This document shows, in pieces, positions 53,033 through 62,146 of a stretch of DNA of 64,000 nt. Origin of the DNA: JAAXQD01 sp963790095 (GTDB lineage Bacteria; Desulfobacterota; Desulfobacteria; Desulfobacterales; UBA11574). The notes below the pieces were generated by a model. That model worked only from the letters and a program-made list of their open reading frames with translations, ran no database searches and had not been told where the DNA came from. The number at the start of each line of letters is the position of its first letter. Position 1 is the stretch's first letter. The translations under genes were made by a program, and so were the position numbers. The stretch is taken from positions 23,412-87,411 of the forward strand of contig CAWBNO010000001.1 of assembly GCA_963790095.1 (NCBI GenBank). Reading direction: 5' to 3'.

Positions 53033-55699
53033 TCAATCATCGAGGGCCTTGATCTTATCCAGATGCATCTGGAGGTTCTGCTGTTTCTGTATAAAAACCT
53101 CGTGCTTGTCCTTGACTTTCTCCACCACATGTTCAGGTGCTTTGCCGAGAAAATCCTCATTGTTCAGTTTTTTCGAAATTTTGGTCAATTCAAGGGTCAG
53201 TTTGTTGATTTCTTTTTCAAGGCGCTGAATCTCTTTTTTAAAATCGATAATTCCTTCCAATGAAACAAAAATCGTAGCATCTTCCACAACAGACGTTGCT
53301 GCTGATTTCGGCCGCTGTCCCGTATTTTCCACAGACATGGATTTTAGTCTGGCAAGGTTGACGATTATGTCCGTGTACTGTTGAATCGTTGCCCTTGTTG
53401 CGTCATCCTGTGAATGGACCGAAGCATCCAGGGACAACATGGGAGAAATGTTCATCTCTCCCCGGATATTTCTAATTCCTGTAATTATCCCCGAGATAAG
53501 CTCCATTTTCGATTCTGCTTCCGCATCTCTGGCCAGGCCATCGGCAGGGTCGGCATCCAAAGGGAAGACGGCTTTCATGATGGTGCCGTGTGTGCCCGGA
53601 AGTTTATGCCAGATTTCCTCTGTAATAAACGGTATAAAAGGATGAAGCAGAATAACGGTATCGTGGAGAACGCGCCACAGCACGTTCAAGGTTGCTTGCC
53701 TGCGGTTTTCCCCTTCATTACCGTACAACGCGGGTTTGACGGCTTCGAGGTACCAATCACAGAACTCATGCCACACAAACTGGTAAAGGGCGCCTGCTGC
53801 ATCATTGAACCTGTAACTGTCCAAGGATTCGGAAACGTTTTCTGTCACACGGGAGAGTCTTGACAAAATCCACCGATCCGCCAGAGACAGGGGTTCATCC
53901 GGTATGTTTTTATACGCTTTATCGATGTGCATCAGGGAAAAACGGGTAGCATTCCAGATTTTATTGATAAAATTTCTGTAACCTTCAACGCGCTTTTCCG
54001 ACATCTTGACGTCTCTGCCCTGTGCGGCAAAAGCGGCCAGGGTAAACCGGAAGGCATCGGTCCCATAGTCGTCGATGACGTCCAAAGGATCGATGACATT
54101 TCCCGTGGACTTGCTCATTTTTTTGCCGTCTTCGTCCCGCACCAGGGCGTGCACATAAACATCCTTAAAGGGTACGTCGCCCATGAAATGGATGCCCATC
54201 ATCATCATCCTGGCGACCCAGAAAAAAAGGATGTCAAAACCGGTCACAAGTACCGATGTGGGATAGAATAATTTTAAGAGCGATGTCTCTTCCGGCCACC
54301 CCATGGTTGAAAAAGGCCACAGGGCGGAGCTGAACCAGGTGTCCAGAACATCTGTCTCCCGTACAAGATCTGCGCCGCCGCACCCCGGGCATGTTTTCGG
54401 TGTGCCCATGGCGACGATGATTTCCTCACAGGCCCCGCAGGTCCACGCCGGAATCTGATGCCCCCACCATATCTGTCTTGAAATACACCAGTCCTTAACA
54501 TTGTTCATCCATTCAAAATACGTCTTGGTCCATATTTCAGGAACGATCTTGGTGTCACCGTTCTTGACGGCGTCTATTGCCTTTTCCGCAAGGGGGCCGG
54601 TTTTCACGAACCACTGTTTTGACAAATTCGGCTCGATGATGCTGTTGCATCGATAACAGTGACCGATGCTGTGTTTATAGGGTTCTATTTTTTTCAGGAG
54701 CCCCGCTTCTTTAAGTGCTTTAACCACGGCATCCCTGCATTTGAACCGGTCCATCCCTTTAAACTTGCCGGCTTCGGCGGTCATGCGGCCGTCATCATCG
54801 ATGACTTTGATCCGTTCCAGGTCGTGGCGATTTCCGATTTCAAAATCATTGGGATCATGGGCCGGCGTAATCTTCAACGCGCCGGTTCCAAAGGACGTGT
54901 CCACATATTTATCTTTGATGATGGGGATCTTTCTCTCCATCAAAGGAAGAATGACCTGATGAGATTCGATGCCGTGATAGCGCTCGTCATCAGGGTTCAC
55001 GGCTACCGCAGTATCTCCCAGCATGGTTTCAGGCCGGGTGGTTGCGACGACGACGCCACCCTTTCCATCGGGAAAAGGGTATTGGATATGATATAAATAC
55101 CCGTCATGCACTTCATGTTCGACTTCAAGATCAGCAAGTGCTGTATGGCAGCGGCCGCACCAGTTAATAATGTAATTGCCTCGGTAGATAAGGCCGTCTT
55201 GATACAGGGACACGAAAACCTTTCGGACGGCTTTCGAAAGTCCTTCGTCCATGGTAAAACGCTCCCTATCCCAGTCACATGAAGCGCCAAGACGTTTCAG
55301 TTGATTGATAATGGCACTGCCATACTCACCGCGCCACTCCCAGACCGCCTCGATGAATTTTTCCCTGCCGACCTGGTGACGATCCAAATCCTCGCTGGCG
55401 AGTTTTTTTTCAACTACGTTCTGGGTGGCGATTCCTGCATGGTCGGTTCCGGGCATCCACAAGACATTATCCCCCCGCAATCTTCGGTAGCGGCAGAGGA
55501 TATCCTGCAATGTATTATTGAGGGCATGCCCCATGTGAAGAACACCGGTGACATTGGGCGGGGGAATGACGATGGAATAGCTTTTCCGGTCGCCGTCGCC
55601 GTCGTCAGCTGCAAACAGCCCTTCTTTTTCCCAGAAATCGTACCACCGCCTTTCAACATCATGGGGCTCATAACTTTTGTCTAAAAGATTGGAACTCAT
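53033..55699 (-). CDS. valS: Valyl-tRNA synthetase
   Basis: 888 residues, class I. The ATP-binding HMGH is at TGVLHMGHALNNT near residue 55, and KMSKS is at GKKMSKSTGN near 535. The editing domain (TTRPETMLGDTAVAV and DPNDFEIG) is present, and the C-terminal coiled coil (about 815-880) ends the chain as usual. It charges tRNA-Val and clears mischarged threonine. Next downstream is nadC. Confidence 0.97.
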   Translation of the reverse strand: MSSNLLDKSYEPHDVERRWYDFWEKEGLFAADDGDGDRKSYSIVIPPPNVTGVLHMGHALNNTLQDILCRYRRLRGDNVLWMPGTDHAGIATQNVVEKKLASEDLDRHQVGREKFIEAVWEWRGEYGSAIINQLKRLGASCDWDRERFTMDEGLSKAVRKVFVSLYQDGLIYRGNYIINWCGRCHTALADLEVEHEVHDGYLYHIQYPFPDGKGGVVVATTRPETMLGDTAVAVNPDDERYHGIESHQVILPLMERKIPIIKDKYVDTSFGTGALKITPAHDPNDFEIGNRHDLERIKVIDDDGRMTAEAGKFKGMDRFKCRDAVVKALKEAGLLKKIEPYKHSIGHCYRCNSIIEPNLSKQWFVKTGPLAEKAIDAVKNGDTKIVPEIWTKTYFEWMNNVKDWCISRQIWWGHQIPAWTCGACEEIIVAMGTPKTCPGCGGADLVRETDVLDTWFSSALWPFSTMGWPEETSLLKLFYPTSVLVTGFDILFFWVARMMMMGIHFMGDVPFKDVYVHALVRDEDGKKMSKSTGNVIDPLDVIDDYGTDAFRFTLAAFAAQGRDVKMSEKRVEGYRNFINKIWNATRFSLMHIDKAYKNIPDEPLSLADRWILSRLSRVTENVSESLDSYRFNDAAGALYQFVWHEFCDWYLEAVKPALYGNEGENRRQATLNVLWRVLHDTVILLHPFIPFITEEIWHKLPGTHGTIMKAVFPLDADPADGLARDAEAESKMELISGIITGIRNIRGEMNISPMLSLDASVHSQDDATRATIQQYTDIIVNLARLKSMSVENTGQRPKSAATSVVEDATIFVSLEGIIDFKKEIQRLEKEINKLTLELTKISKKLNNEDFLGKAPEHVVEKVKDKHEVFIQKQQNLQMHLDKIKALDD

Positions 55700-55860
55700 A
55701 CCTTAATACTCCCTATAAATAACTTGTTCCGGACAACACACGGATCCGATACGTCTAAAAAATGGAAAAGGGGATTATGGATAATCCCCGCGTTTTTACC
55801 ATTTCGTTTTTGACATATCAGGTTCGTCAGGCCGGAGGTCATTGCTGCCCAAAAGAACAA

Positions 55861-56526
55861 TTATTTTTCGCCGCCCGATTCTTCTTTGAGCAGAATATTT
55901 TTCAGCCTTTCTATTTCGTTCTTCACTGTTTTTTCAATCACTTCAACAAGGATACCATCGATTTTTTCGTAAAACATCTTTTTTATGACGCGCTCTAACG
56001 CCGCCGCTATCTGTTCGTCGGATATCCTGTCACCTTTCAAGGAAACTTCCGGAACATCTTCTCCTGTTTCGAGCTCGATCCCCAATGAATCAGTGAAATC
56101 ATCTTTCAGGGACGGATCAGGGACCGTTTCCTGGTCCAATTCCCCATCAAAGTCAATGTTTCCTTCAAAAAGTTCGCTTTCCAAGTCAGGGATATCGTGT
56201 GATTTCGGTGAAGGAGCCTCGGATTTAACGGAAATCTCTTCGACGGTATCCATCAGGTCGATAATTGCATCATCGCCTTGTGATGGCTCGATGATCTCAT
56301 CCGTAAGTACTAAAACCTCGTCATCTTCACCGGGTTCTTCTGTTTCAGCAAGGACGATGTCCTTTTGATCTTCTATGGAAAGTTCTTCAACAGCATCTAA
56401 AAGGTCGAGTATGTCATCATCGTCTTCCGACCCGCCTTCTATCTCATCCTTGAGTTCGATGATTCCTTCATCTTCCGCCGGTTCTGTCCTTTCGGTGTTT
56501 TTGCCGGGCTTACCATTGATTGTCAT
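55861..56526 (-). CDS. Acidic repeat protein of unknown function
   Basis: 221 residues from ATG 56526 (GGGGGG site just upstream). The first 150 residues are very acidic and built from loose repeats of the type DDDILDLLDAVEELS, DEVLVLTDEIIE, DDAIIDLMDTVEEIS. The last 50 (AAALERVIKKMFYEKIDGIL, then EVIEKTVKNEIERLKNILLKE) are a helical region that may self-associate. It bears some likeness to the C-terminal end of polar organising proteins such as PopZ, but this is only an impression. No named family was recognised. Confidence 0.7.
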   Translation of the reverse strand: MTINGKPGKNTERTEPAEDEGIIELKDEIEGGSEDDDDILDLLDAVEELSIEDQKDIVLAETEEPGEDDEVLVLTDEIIEPSQGDDAIIDLMDTVEEISVKSEAPSPKSHDIPDLESELFEGNIDFDGELDQETVPDPSLKDDFTDSLGIELETGEDVPEVSLKGDRISDEQIAAALERVIKKMFYEKIDGILVEVIEKTVKNEIERLKNILLKEESGGEK

Positions 56527-56681
56527 ATCAACCCCCCGTTTTCCATAAAAGGTCATGGATTATTTCGAAATAAATATCCCAAAATCCGAAAAAATTTATC
56601 ATAGGGACCCTAGTGTGTCAAGATATTTGCTTTTTTACGAACTTGACCTTTGTGAATATTCGTTGAAGGTTATTGAAACCT

Positions 56682-56945
56682 TTATGAATATTGTTGAGGG
56701 ATAATTTGTGGGTGCGTATAGGGTGCGTTTGGGTGCAGGTTGTCAAGCTCATCCACTTCCGACTTAAACTGACCAGGAATCCAATGAGCATATACATCGT
56801 ATGTTATTTTAATGCTGCTGTGGCCTAATTGATAGCTCACATCTCCTATATTATGCCCCTTCATTAATCTAATGGACGCATATGAATGTCTGAGGCTGTG
56901 GATTCTTACCCGGCGTAATCCTGCAAGTTTCAAGCAACGCTACAA
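56682..56945 (-). pseudogene. Tyrosine recombinase, C-terminal fragment
   Basis: Only about 85 residues remain: LKLAGLRRVRIHSLRHSYAS, the LGHSSIKITYDVYAHW segment with the catalytic Arg, His and Tyr, and a short tail. The N-terminal core-binding part and the first catalytic Arg are absent; stops precede the fragment. It marks the left edge of the mobile-element region. Transcription would come from the right, where half a riboswitch lies. Confidence 0.8.
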
Positions 56946-56978
56946 TTAGCAATTAGTCATTTGATATGAGCTAACACT

Positions 56979-57039
56979 GGACCCGTGGCTTTGCGTCCCC
57001 ACGATCGCTCGGGGTTTGCCTTTTCGGGAAGGAGTCTCC
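56979..57039 (-). promoter_or_regulatory. Cyclic di-GMP-I (GEMM) riboswitch, 5' half
   Basis: On the minus strand the sequence reads CGAAAAGGCAAACC, a short hairpin (CCCC...GGGG), then GGGACGCAAAGCCACGGGTCC. These are the conserved halves of P2 of GEMM-I aptamers (GGCAAACC ... GACGCAAAGCCacGGG). The second stem (normally with AGCCGGGTTGCC) is not found downstream. The aptamer is therefore probably truncated, and what follows is an integrase fragment. Confidence 0.6.
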
Positions 57040-57551
57040 AATTTGATAATTAAGCAAAAAGCCTTCCAATTAATATGCACCTAAATCATGCGAGCGTCGA
57101 GTTTGTCTTGAAATAAAAGGGAGCAAGCACGTCCGCCAAAGTACGGTGGCAGATAGTAATCTTCCGCAAGTGCTTGTTAAAGCATTAGATATGGCAAAAT
57201 CGGTGCTCGGAGGGGTGCAAATAATGTTGAATATATTTTAAACCATACGGCAGGTAACATATTAATTAAACCCATAAAATAAAATTATTTTGAAGAAGAT
57301 TTTCAATAACATCCCATAACTTTATGACAAAATTCATCGCATTATCTGACAAAAATGGTCATTTACTTCTTACTTCTCGGGTAATTACATTTTCTGTATA
57401 TGTTTCTCAAAAGATAGAAGACTAAAACCAAGAACATCAAAATAATAACAAAAATATATTAAAAGATAGGGTCAGAAAAGGTTCTGCCTTTTTTATCATC
57501 CACACTTTTTTGCAATGTATCCAACATTTTAACAGTGGGTTCAGAACCTGT
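57040..57551. other. AT-rich non-coding stretch
   Basis: No gene is seen. It contains an imperfect inverted repeat AAGCAC...GTGCTT (about 57123-57178) and a stem GGTCAGAA/TTCTGCC with T6 (about 57468-57495) that looks like a rightward terminator. Confidence 0.45.
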
Positions 57552-59058
57552 GATATCGTTTTACAATAAGGGTGAAGTTCTTTTACGGAATTTGCCCTAT
57601 TAATTTTTTATGGTATATGTAATTAACGAGGTTCGGATTTCGGTTGTCTTTATGGCAAGAAAACACATCGCGCCAAGTTAAATCCAGATCGTCGGGATTG
57701 AACGAAGTTCATGAAATTCGATATTGTTACCCAGTGGGTGCTTCCGATATTGAATTGGAAAAGTCCCACCTGATTAAAGTTTAGCCAACAGGTCAGTAGT
57801 GAAATCCGCGGGCAAACCCGGTAACGGGAGTCCGAAGCCGGATGGATCAAGGCTGCAGGCTGTGTATGGAGCCCCGAAATCTTGCTCATTGTGGTCATTG
57901 GACACTTTCCGGGAAACCGGGAGTGAAAGCCGACGTTGTTGTGATGACGGAAGGCAGCAGTTCTGGATGCGGTATGGCGAGTAGTCAGGACACCACCGGG
58001 GTCTGAGGCCATGGCATGCGGTCATGGGGGCAACCTGGGAACTTGGGAGATCCAAATGTTTCCTTGTGTAAAGTGACGGTAATAGGAAATCCAGCGGTAG
58101 CGAAATCCCGGCGTTGATGAGGAGAGTTCCGCCCATCAACGAGTCTGCTCAAGCAGAGACACAAACAATAAAGACGGACGATACAAGGTATCAGGGGAGG
58201 ATAGTGAAGAACGAACGAACCTGAGATGGACATTTGGAAGTCTTAGTGGATCATAGTACCGATGGTCAGAGATAGAATGGTCTGATCGAGAAGGTGGGGA
58301 AGTGAGGTCCAAGTGACCCACTGCAGGGAAGGTGAAGCCGGGCATAACGTTTTGTTGAAGGGAAATATGGGAGATACTTCGAGATCACAAACTGTATCAA
58401 CGAAACTTCAGCAAATTGCGGAGCAGGCAGTGTCTTATCCAGAAATGGTATTTACCACGTTGGCCCATTTGATTGATGTGGATTTTTTTCGAGAGGCCTT
58501 TCGATTAACCCGCAAGGATGCAGCGCCAGGGGTAGACAAGGTGACAGCTAAGGAATATGCTAAGAACCTTGACGAGAACCTCAAGGATCTCCACGAGCGA
58601 CTGCGAACCGGGGGGTATGTAGCCCCTCCGGTTGAGCGAGTGTGGGTGGAGAAAGATGCAAATAGTGATCGCCCGATAGGCAAACCGACCTTTGGGGACA
58701 AAATAGTTCAAAGGGCGGTGGCAATGCTATTGGAAGCTATCTATGAGCAGGATTTCTATGATTTTTCTCATGGATTCCGCAAAGGTCACAGTCAGCATCA
58801 GGCGCTGCACGAGCTGTGGGAACTGTTGATGAAGATGAATATCAACTGGATATTAGATGCGGATGTGAGTGGATTCTTCGACAATTTGGAGCATTATTGG
58901 CTGCGCAAGATTATAAAGCAGCGAGTCAATGATGGAGGGATACTGAGGCTTATTGGGAAATGGTTAAACGCCGGGGTGGTGGAAGGAGGAGTTCTTACAT
59001 ATCCTGAGAAGGGAACTCCCCAGGGCGGTGTAATGACTCCCCGAACGCAAAAGATAAC
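57552..59058. repeat. Left arm of long inverted repeat
   Basis: 57552-57754 and 58736-59058 match the reverse complement of 61243-61769 almost base for base (differences such as TTTTA/TTTTT near 57561). The part 57755-58735 has no counterpart in the right arm. Confidence 0.9.
57735..59058 (+). mobile_element. Truncated group II intron with reverse transcriptase
   Basis: A region of about 630 nt with many short stems (57735-58366) leads into an RT open frame, the layout of a bacterial group II intron: ribozyme domains I-IV followed by the RT in domain IV. The sequence stops after the RT4 motif GTPQGGV; the YADD active site, X domain, endonuclease part and domains V-VI are missing. The 5' end is only approximate. 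Confidence 0.7.
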
Positions 59059-59083
59059 CTGGCAATTTGCGACCTACTTTTGA
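58367..59083 (+). CDS. Group II intron reverse transcriptase, truncated
   Basis: 238 residues from ATG 58367. RT0-RT4 are present: DFFREAFRLTRKDAAPGVDKVT, RPIGKPTFGDKIVQRAV, DFSHGFRKGHSQHQAL, WILDADVSGFFDNLEH (first catalytic Asp) and the motif GTPQGGV. The frame then leaves the intron sequence (TPRTQKIT onwards) and ends in unrelated DNA at 59083. Without the YxDD motif it cannot be active. A second, more deleted copy lies inverted at 61243-61610. Confidence 0.85.
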   Translation: MGDTSRSQTVSTKLQQIAEQAVSYPEMVFTTLAHLIDVDFFREAFRLTRKDAAPGVDKVTAKEYAKNLDENLKDLHERLRTGGYVAPPVERVWVEKDANSDRPIGKPTFGDKIVQRAVAMLLEAIYEQDFYDFSHGFRKGHSQHQALHELWELLMKMNINWILDADVSGFFDNLEHYWLRKIIKQRVNDGGILRLIGKWLNAGVVEGGVLTYPEKGTPQGGVMTPRTQKITWQFATYF

Positions 59084-60670
59084 TTCTCCTGAGGTACTGG
59101 ATCTTGTGAAAGGAATTGAATGTTTGATCTTGATTGTATCTTCATCAACAAGAATTTCTTTCACAACCAGGCGAAGTGCTTTTTGACGTTCAGTTACACT
59201 CATTGTATCCGCTGTTTTGCTCAGCTGCAATAAAAAATTCTCAACATTATCCGCAACGCGAAGGAAAGCATTATAAGCCGTAGACGCATCTTCGAGGCTG
59301 TGGAGTTCTGATTTCAAAGCCTCTTCTCTTTTTCTCAATTCCGGCATTCGGTTGCGCAATTCATCAAGTTGCAAAAGGTCTTCCTGATAAGCGTCTAATA
59401 GCTTTTGAATGCTTTTCCTCACTCTGATTATCTCTTTGTCTAATGTTTCCTTTCTTCGTTTTGTCGGGCTGGAATCTTGAATTTCTTTAATCCTGCGATA
59501 AACCTCTGATCGGACCAGTTCAGGGTTTCCAAGCAATTGAATCACTTGTTCCCAAACAATTCCATCCAGATAGTCTTGGCGTACAGGCCGGTTATGACAC
59601 ACGCGGCCATGGGAGAAACGATAATTATCAGAGCCTAAACAACGGTAGTAATATATCTTTCGCTTGGATGTTCGCGTCGAAGTCCTGTAATATGCATATC
59701 CACATTTACTGCAAACCAACATGCCCTGCAGTAAAGTTGGCTCTATGGTACGCCGCGGGGAATGGCGTTTATTTTGTTCCAGCCGTTCTTGTGCAAGCAA
59801 AAAAGTATCTTCGTCAATAATTGCGGGAACTGGAATCTCAATCCATTCTGTTCTAGGACGTTCACGATTGCTGCTGCAACGCGGAGAAAAACCACCGCGT
59901 TGTCGAAGTGGGCGTGTGATCTTTTGCCTTTCAGCCACCATCGTTTTTCCAAAACAGGCTGTACCCTTATAGGCAGGATTGCGCAACATGCCCCATATAG
60001 TTGATCTTTCCCAAAGGGAGATCCCCTTTCGAGTGGGAATTTGGTGATCATTGAGCCAGCGGGCTATCGCATTGATACTGAGACCATCTTTGGTATAAAG
60101 ATTGAAAACAGTTCTAACAACTTCAGCTTCCCTTTCAATGACTGTGTAGTAGGCCAAGGAAACTTGTGTTTTTTTGATATAGCGGTAACCGTAAGGCGCG
60201 CCTGAAAGCACATTGACTAAACCAGACCTAGCTCGGTATCTTTTCCCACGCCGCGACCGTTCTGCAATTTGTGCTCTCTCATACTCAGCAATCATACCTT
60301 GAAATTGCAACAATAGCTCTTCTTCAGGAGTCGTTGCATTTGGTGATTTTATGAATATAACATGGACACCATGCCGGGCAAATTCCTCTGTCAAAAGCAC
60401 CTGGTAAGCATATTTACGACTCAGCCGGTCCGGCGAATATATCAACAGCGTTTCTATTTGTCCTTCAGCAGCCAGGTCTCTAAGACGCTCCAAGCCAGGA
60501 CGAACTAAGGTGGCACCGCTATAACCTTCATCCTGAAAAGTCCATTCATCTGGAACTGTAAACCCTTCATGCTGGGCATACTTCATCAACTCAAGAAGTT
60601 GGCTACCAATGGTATGATCTTCTTTTTGACGATCCGACGACACTCTCGCATAAATTGCTGCCAGCATCAT
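58964..60670 (-). CDS. Large serine recombinase
   Basis: 568 residues from ATG 60670 (CAGGAG just before; 60667 also possible). The resolvase domain has YARVSSDRQ (catalytic Ser of the family), LLIYSPDRLSRKYAY and the YERAQIAERSRRGK helix E region. A recombinase domain (about 170-300), a zinc ribbon with CSKCG and a second Cys pair (YYRC, GRVC), and a coiled coil (about 395-480) follow. The last 36 residues (after SGESKV) are read from the antisense of the intron arm, so the native C-terminus is lost or replaced. It probably mobilised the module at 59059-61242. Confidence 0.9.
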   Translation of the reverse strand: MMLAAIYARVSSDRQKEDHTIGSQLLELMKYAQHEGFTVPDEWTFQDEGYSGATLVRPGLERLRDLAAEGQIETLLIYSPDRLSRKYAYQVLLTEEFARHGVHVIFIKSPNATTPEEELLLQFQGMIAEYERAQIAERSRRGKRYRARSGLVNVLSGAPYGYRYIKKTQVSLAYYTVIEREAEVVRTVFNLYTKDGLSINAIARWLNDHQIPTRKGISLWERSTIWGMLRNPAYKGTACFGKTMVAERQKITRPLRQRGGFSPRCSSNRERPRTEWIEIPVPAIIDEDTFLLAQERLEQNKRHSPRRTIEPTLLQGMLVCSKCGYAYYRTSTRTSKRKIYYYRCLGSDNYRFSHGRVCHNRPVRQDYLDGIVWEQVIQLLGNPELVRSEVYRRIKEIQDSSPTKRRKETLDKEIIRVRKSIQKLLDAYQEDLLQLDELRNRMPELRKREEALKSELHSLEDASTAYNAFLRVADNVENFLLQLSKTADTMSVTERQKALRLVVKEILVDEDTIKIKHSIPFTRSSTSGESKVGRKLPGYLLRSGSHYTALGSSLLRICKNSSFHHPGV

Positions 60671-60836
60671 ATCTCCTGCCACTGCCTTGTTTATTTAAGC
60701 TGCAGCTTTCAACACCTGTTTCCCAATTTTTATCCGGAACCAAAAGCTGATAAACCTGAACGATTTTTTTAGCGGACAATCGGTCAAAACAATATTCAAG
60801 CTGGATTTGTTTTGAAATTTTGCTTCTCTTAACCAC
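60603..60836 (-). CDS. Small protein between HTH gene and recombinase
   Basis: 77 residues if started at GTG 60836, which overlaps the stop of the upstream gene (GTGGTTAAG). The first 45 residues are protein-like (VKRSKISKQIQLEYCFDRLSA, then IVQVYQLLVPDKNWET). The last part overlaps the start of the recombinase in another frame and may not be significant. No family was recognised; the tight packing supports it as a real third gene of the module. Confidence 0.5.
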   Translation of the reverse strand: MVKRSKISKQIQLEYCFDRLSAKKIVQVYQLLVPDKNWETGVESCSLNKQGSGRRYDAGSNLCESVVGSSKRRSYHW

Positions 60837-61158
60837 GCCTCTCGCCACTTTGGAAAAAAGTTTCCAGAGCCTGAGTGACAATCTCGCTTAATGTCTTCCC
60901 GGTTTTCTTTGCATGGCGCCGAAGCGCCTGAATTAGATTCCGGGATAGCTTGACCGTAAAGGCTATCTTTTGGTCTGGAATTGGAACACGTTTCCCAATT
61001 ATCTTTGCTTCTTGAACATACCGATAAGCTTGTCGTTTGGAGATGCCATATTGGTTTGCCATTGCCGCAACTGCCTGTGCAACGGTGGAGTGGTGCTTGA
61101 TGTGTGAATGTGCGGAATTGATGCGCTGTGCACGTTCTATGTTGGAAGATTTGGCCAT
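60829..61158 (-). CDS. HTH/RHH regulator-like protein of the recombinase module
   Basis: 109 residues. The N-terminal half (about 20-55) looks like a helix-turn-helix (VAQAVAAMANQYGISKRQAYRYVQEA). The second half (about 66-105) resembles a ribbon-helix-helix or CopG-like motif: KIAFTVKLSRNLIQALRRHAK then TGKTLSEIVTQALETFF. It is probably a DNA-binding regulator or accessory factor of the recombinase. The start ATG at 61158 has no Shine-Dalgarno site; TATATAT boxes lie just before it, so the message may be nearly leaderless. Confidence 0.75.
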   Translation of the reverse strand: MAKSSNIERAQRINSAHSHIKHHSTVAQAVAAMANQYGISKRQAYRYVQEAKIIGKRVPIPDQKIAFTVKLSRNLIQALRRHAKKTGKTLSEIVTQALETFFQSGERRG

Positions 61159-61242
61159 GTGTCATATATATAAAACTATATATGGCATTTGTCAACATTT
61201 TTTATGCCCCCGCTTATAGTTAATTTCACGGATAAATTCAAA

Positions 61243-61610
61243 GTTATCTTTTGCGTTCGGGGAGTCATTACACCGCCCTGGGGAGTTCCCTTCTCAGGAT
61301 ATGTAAGAACTCCTCCTTCCACCACCCCGGCGTTTAACCATTTCCCAATAAGCCTCAGTATCCCTCCATCATTGACTCGCTGCTTTATAATCTTGCGCAG
61401 CCAATAATGCTCCAAATTGTCGAAGAATCCACTCACATCCGCATCTAATATCCAGTTGATATTCATCTTCATCAACAGTTCCCACAGCTCGTGCAGCGCC
61501 TGATGCTGACTGTGACCTTTGCGGAATCCATGAGAAAAATCATAGAAATCCTGCTCATAGATAGCTTTCAATATCGGAAGCACCCACTGGGTAACAATAT
61601 CGAATTTCAT
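61243..61610 (-). pseudogene. Second RT copy, internally deleted
   Basis: Read on the minus strand it starts with residues translated from DNA upstream of the intron (MKFDIVTQWVLPILK) and jumps straight into AIYEQDFYDFSHGF, then continues like the first copy to TPQGGVMTPRTQKIT. The missing part corresponds to 57755-58735. It is not functional. Confidence 0.85.
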
Positions 61611-61769
61611 GAACTTCGTTCAATCCCGACGATCTGGATTTAACTTGGCGCGATGTGTTTTCTTGCCATAAAGACAACCGAAATCCGAACCTCGTTAATT
61701 ACATATACCATAAAAAATTAATAGGGCAAATTCCGTAAAAGAACTTCACCCTTATTGAAAAACGATATC
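61243..61769. repeat. Right arm of long inverted repeat, with internal deletion
   Basis: 527 bp matching the left arm in inverted orientation. The outer end GATATCGTTTT/AAAACGATATC and the inner end GTTATCTTTTGCGTTCGGGG are the same in both arms. A junction near 61565-61571 joins two distant parts of the left arm at a shared GAA. Confidence 0.9.
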
Positions 61770-62089
61770 CCAAATATTTTAGGTCCTTAATACTTATTGA
61801 ATCATAATTTATACCCCCAGCACCTCAGTAAAACCATTGTTTCATTGCACTTTTATATATCAACCCTTACTTTAATAAACGGCCACAAAATACTAAAAAC
61901 AACGATATAAAGCCAAACTTACAGATATCATCAGTTCCATAATTCCATGATCAGATGTAAAGGGTTCAGTTCATTGGGGTAACCTTAGAAATCTGAAAAT
62001 GCATATATGATTCTAATGAGGAATTATGAGAGATTTAGGTTTGTGTGTGTGTAGTTTTGAATTATTCTAAAGGTTTTTTGAAAGGTCGT
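61770..62089. other. Non-coding stretch right of the element
   Basis: AT-rich, no open frame with protein-like features. No target-site duplication matching the left outer end (before 57552) was seen. Confidence 0.5.
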
Positions 62090-62121
62090 AAAGAAAAAGG
62101 ATAACACATTTCGTGTTACCC
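62090..62121 (-). terminator. Terminator of the HesB-like gene
   Basis: On the minus strand GGGTAACAC and GTGTTATCC (62099-62121) form a stem with a five-base loop, followed by TTTTTCTTT. It lies 25 bp after the gene. Confidence 0.8.
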
Positions 62122-62146
62122 TTAATTCTTTTAATGTTCAGGATTC

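Noticed and set aside
57650..58012. 120-codon minus-strand frame in the intron 5' region
   Set aside because: It lies in structured intron RNA and has no protein family likeness.
60695..61198. 167-codon minus-strand frame overlapping the HTH/RHH gene
   Set aside because: It is a shadow of the HTH/RHH gene in another frame, rich in Ser and Cys and without a domain.
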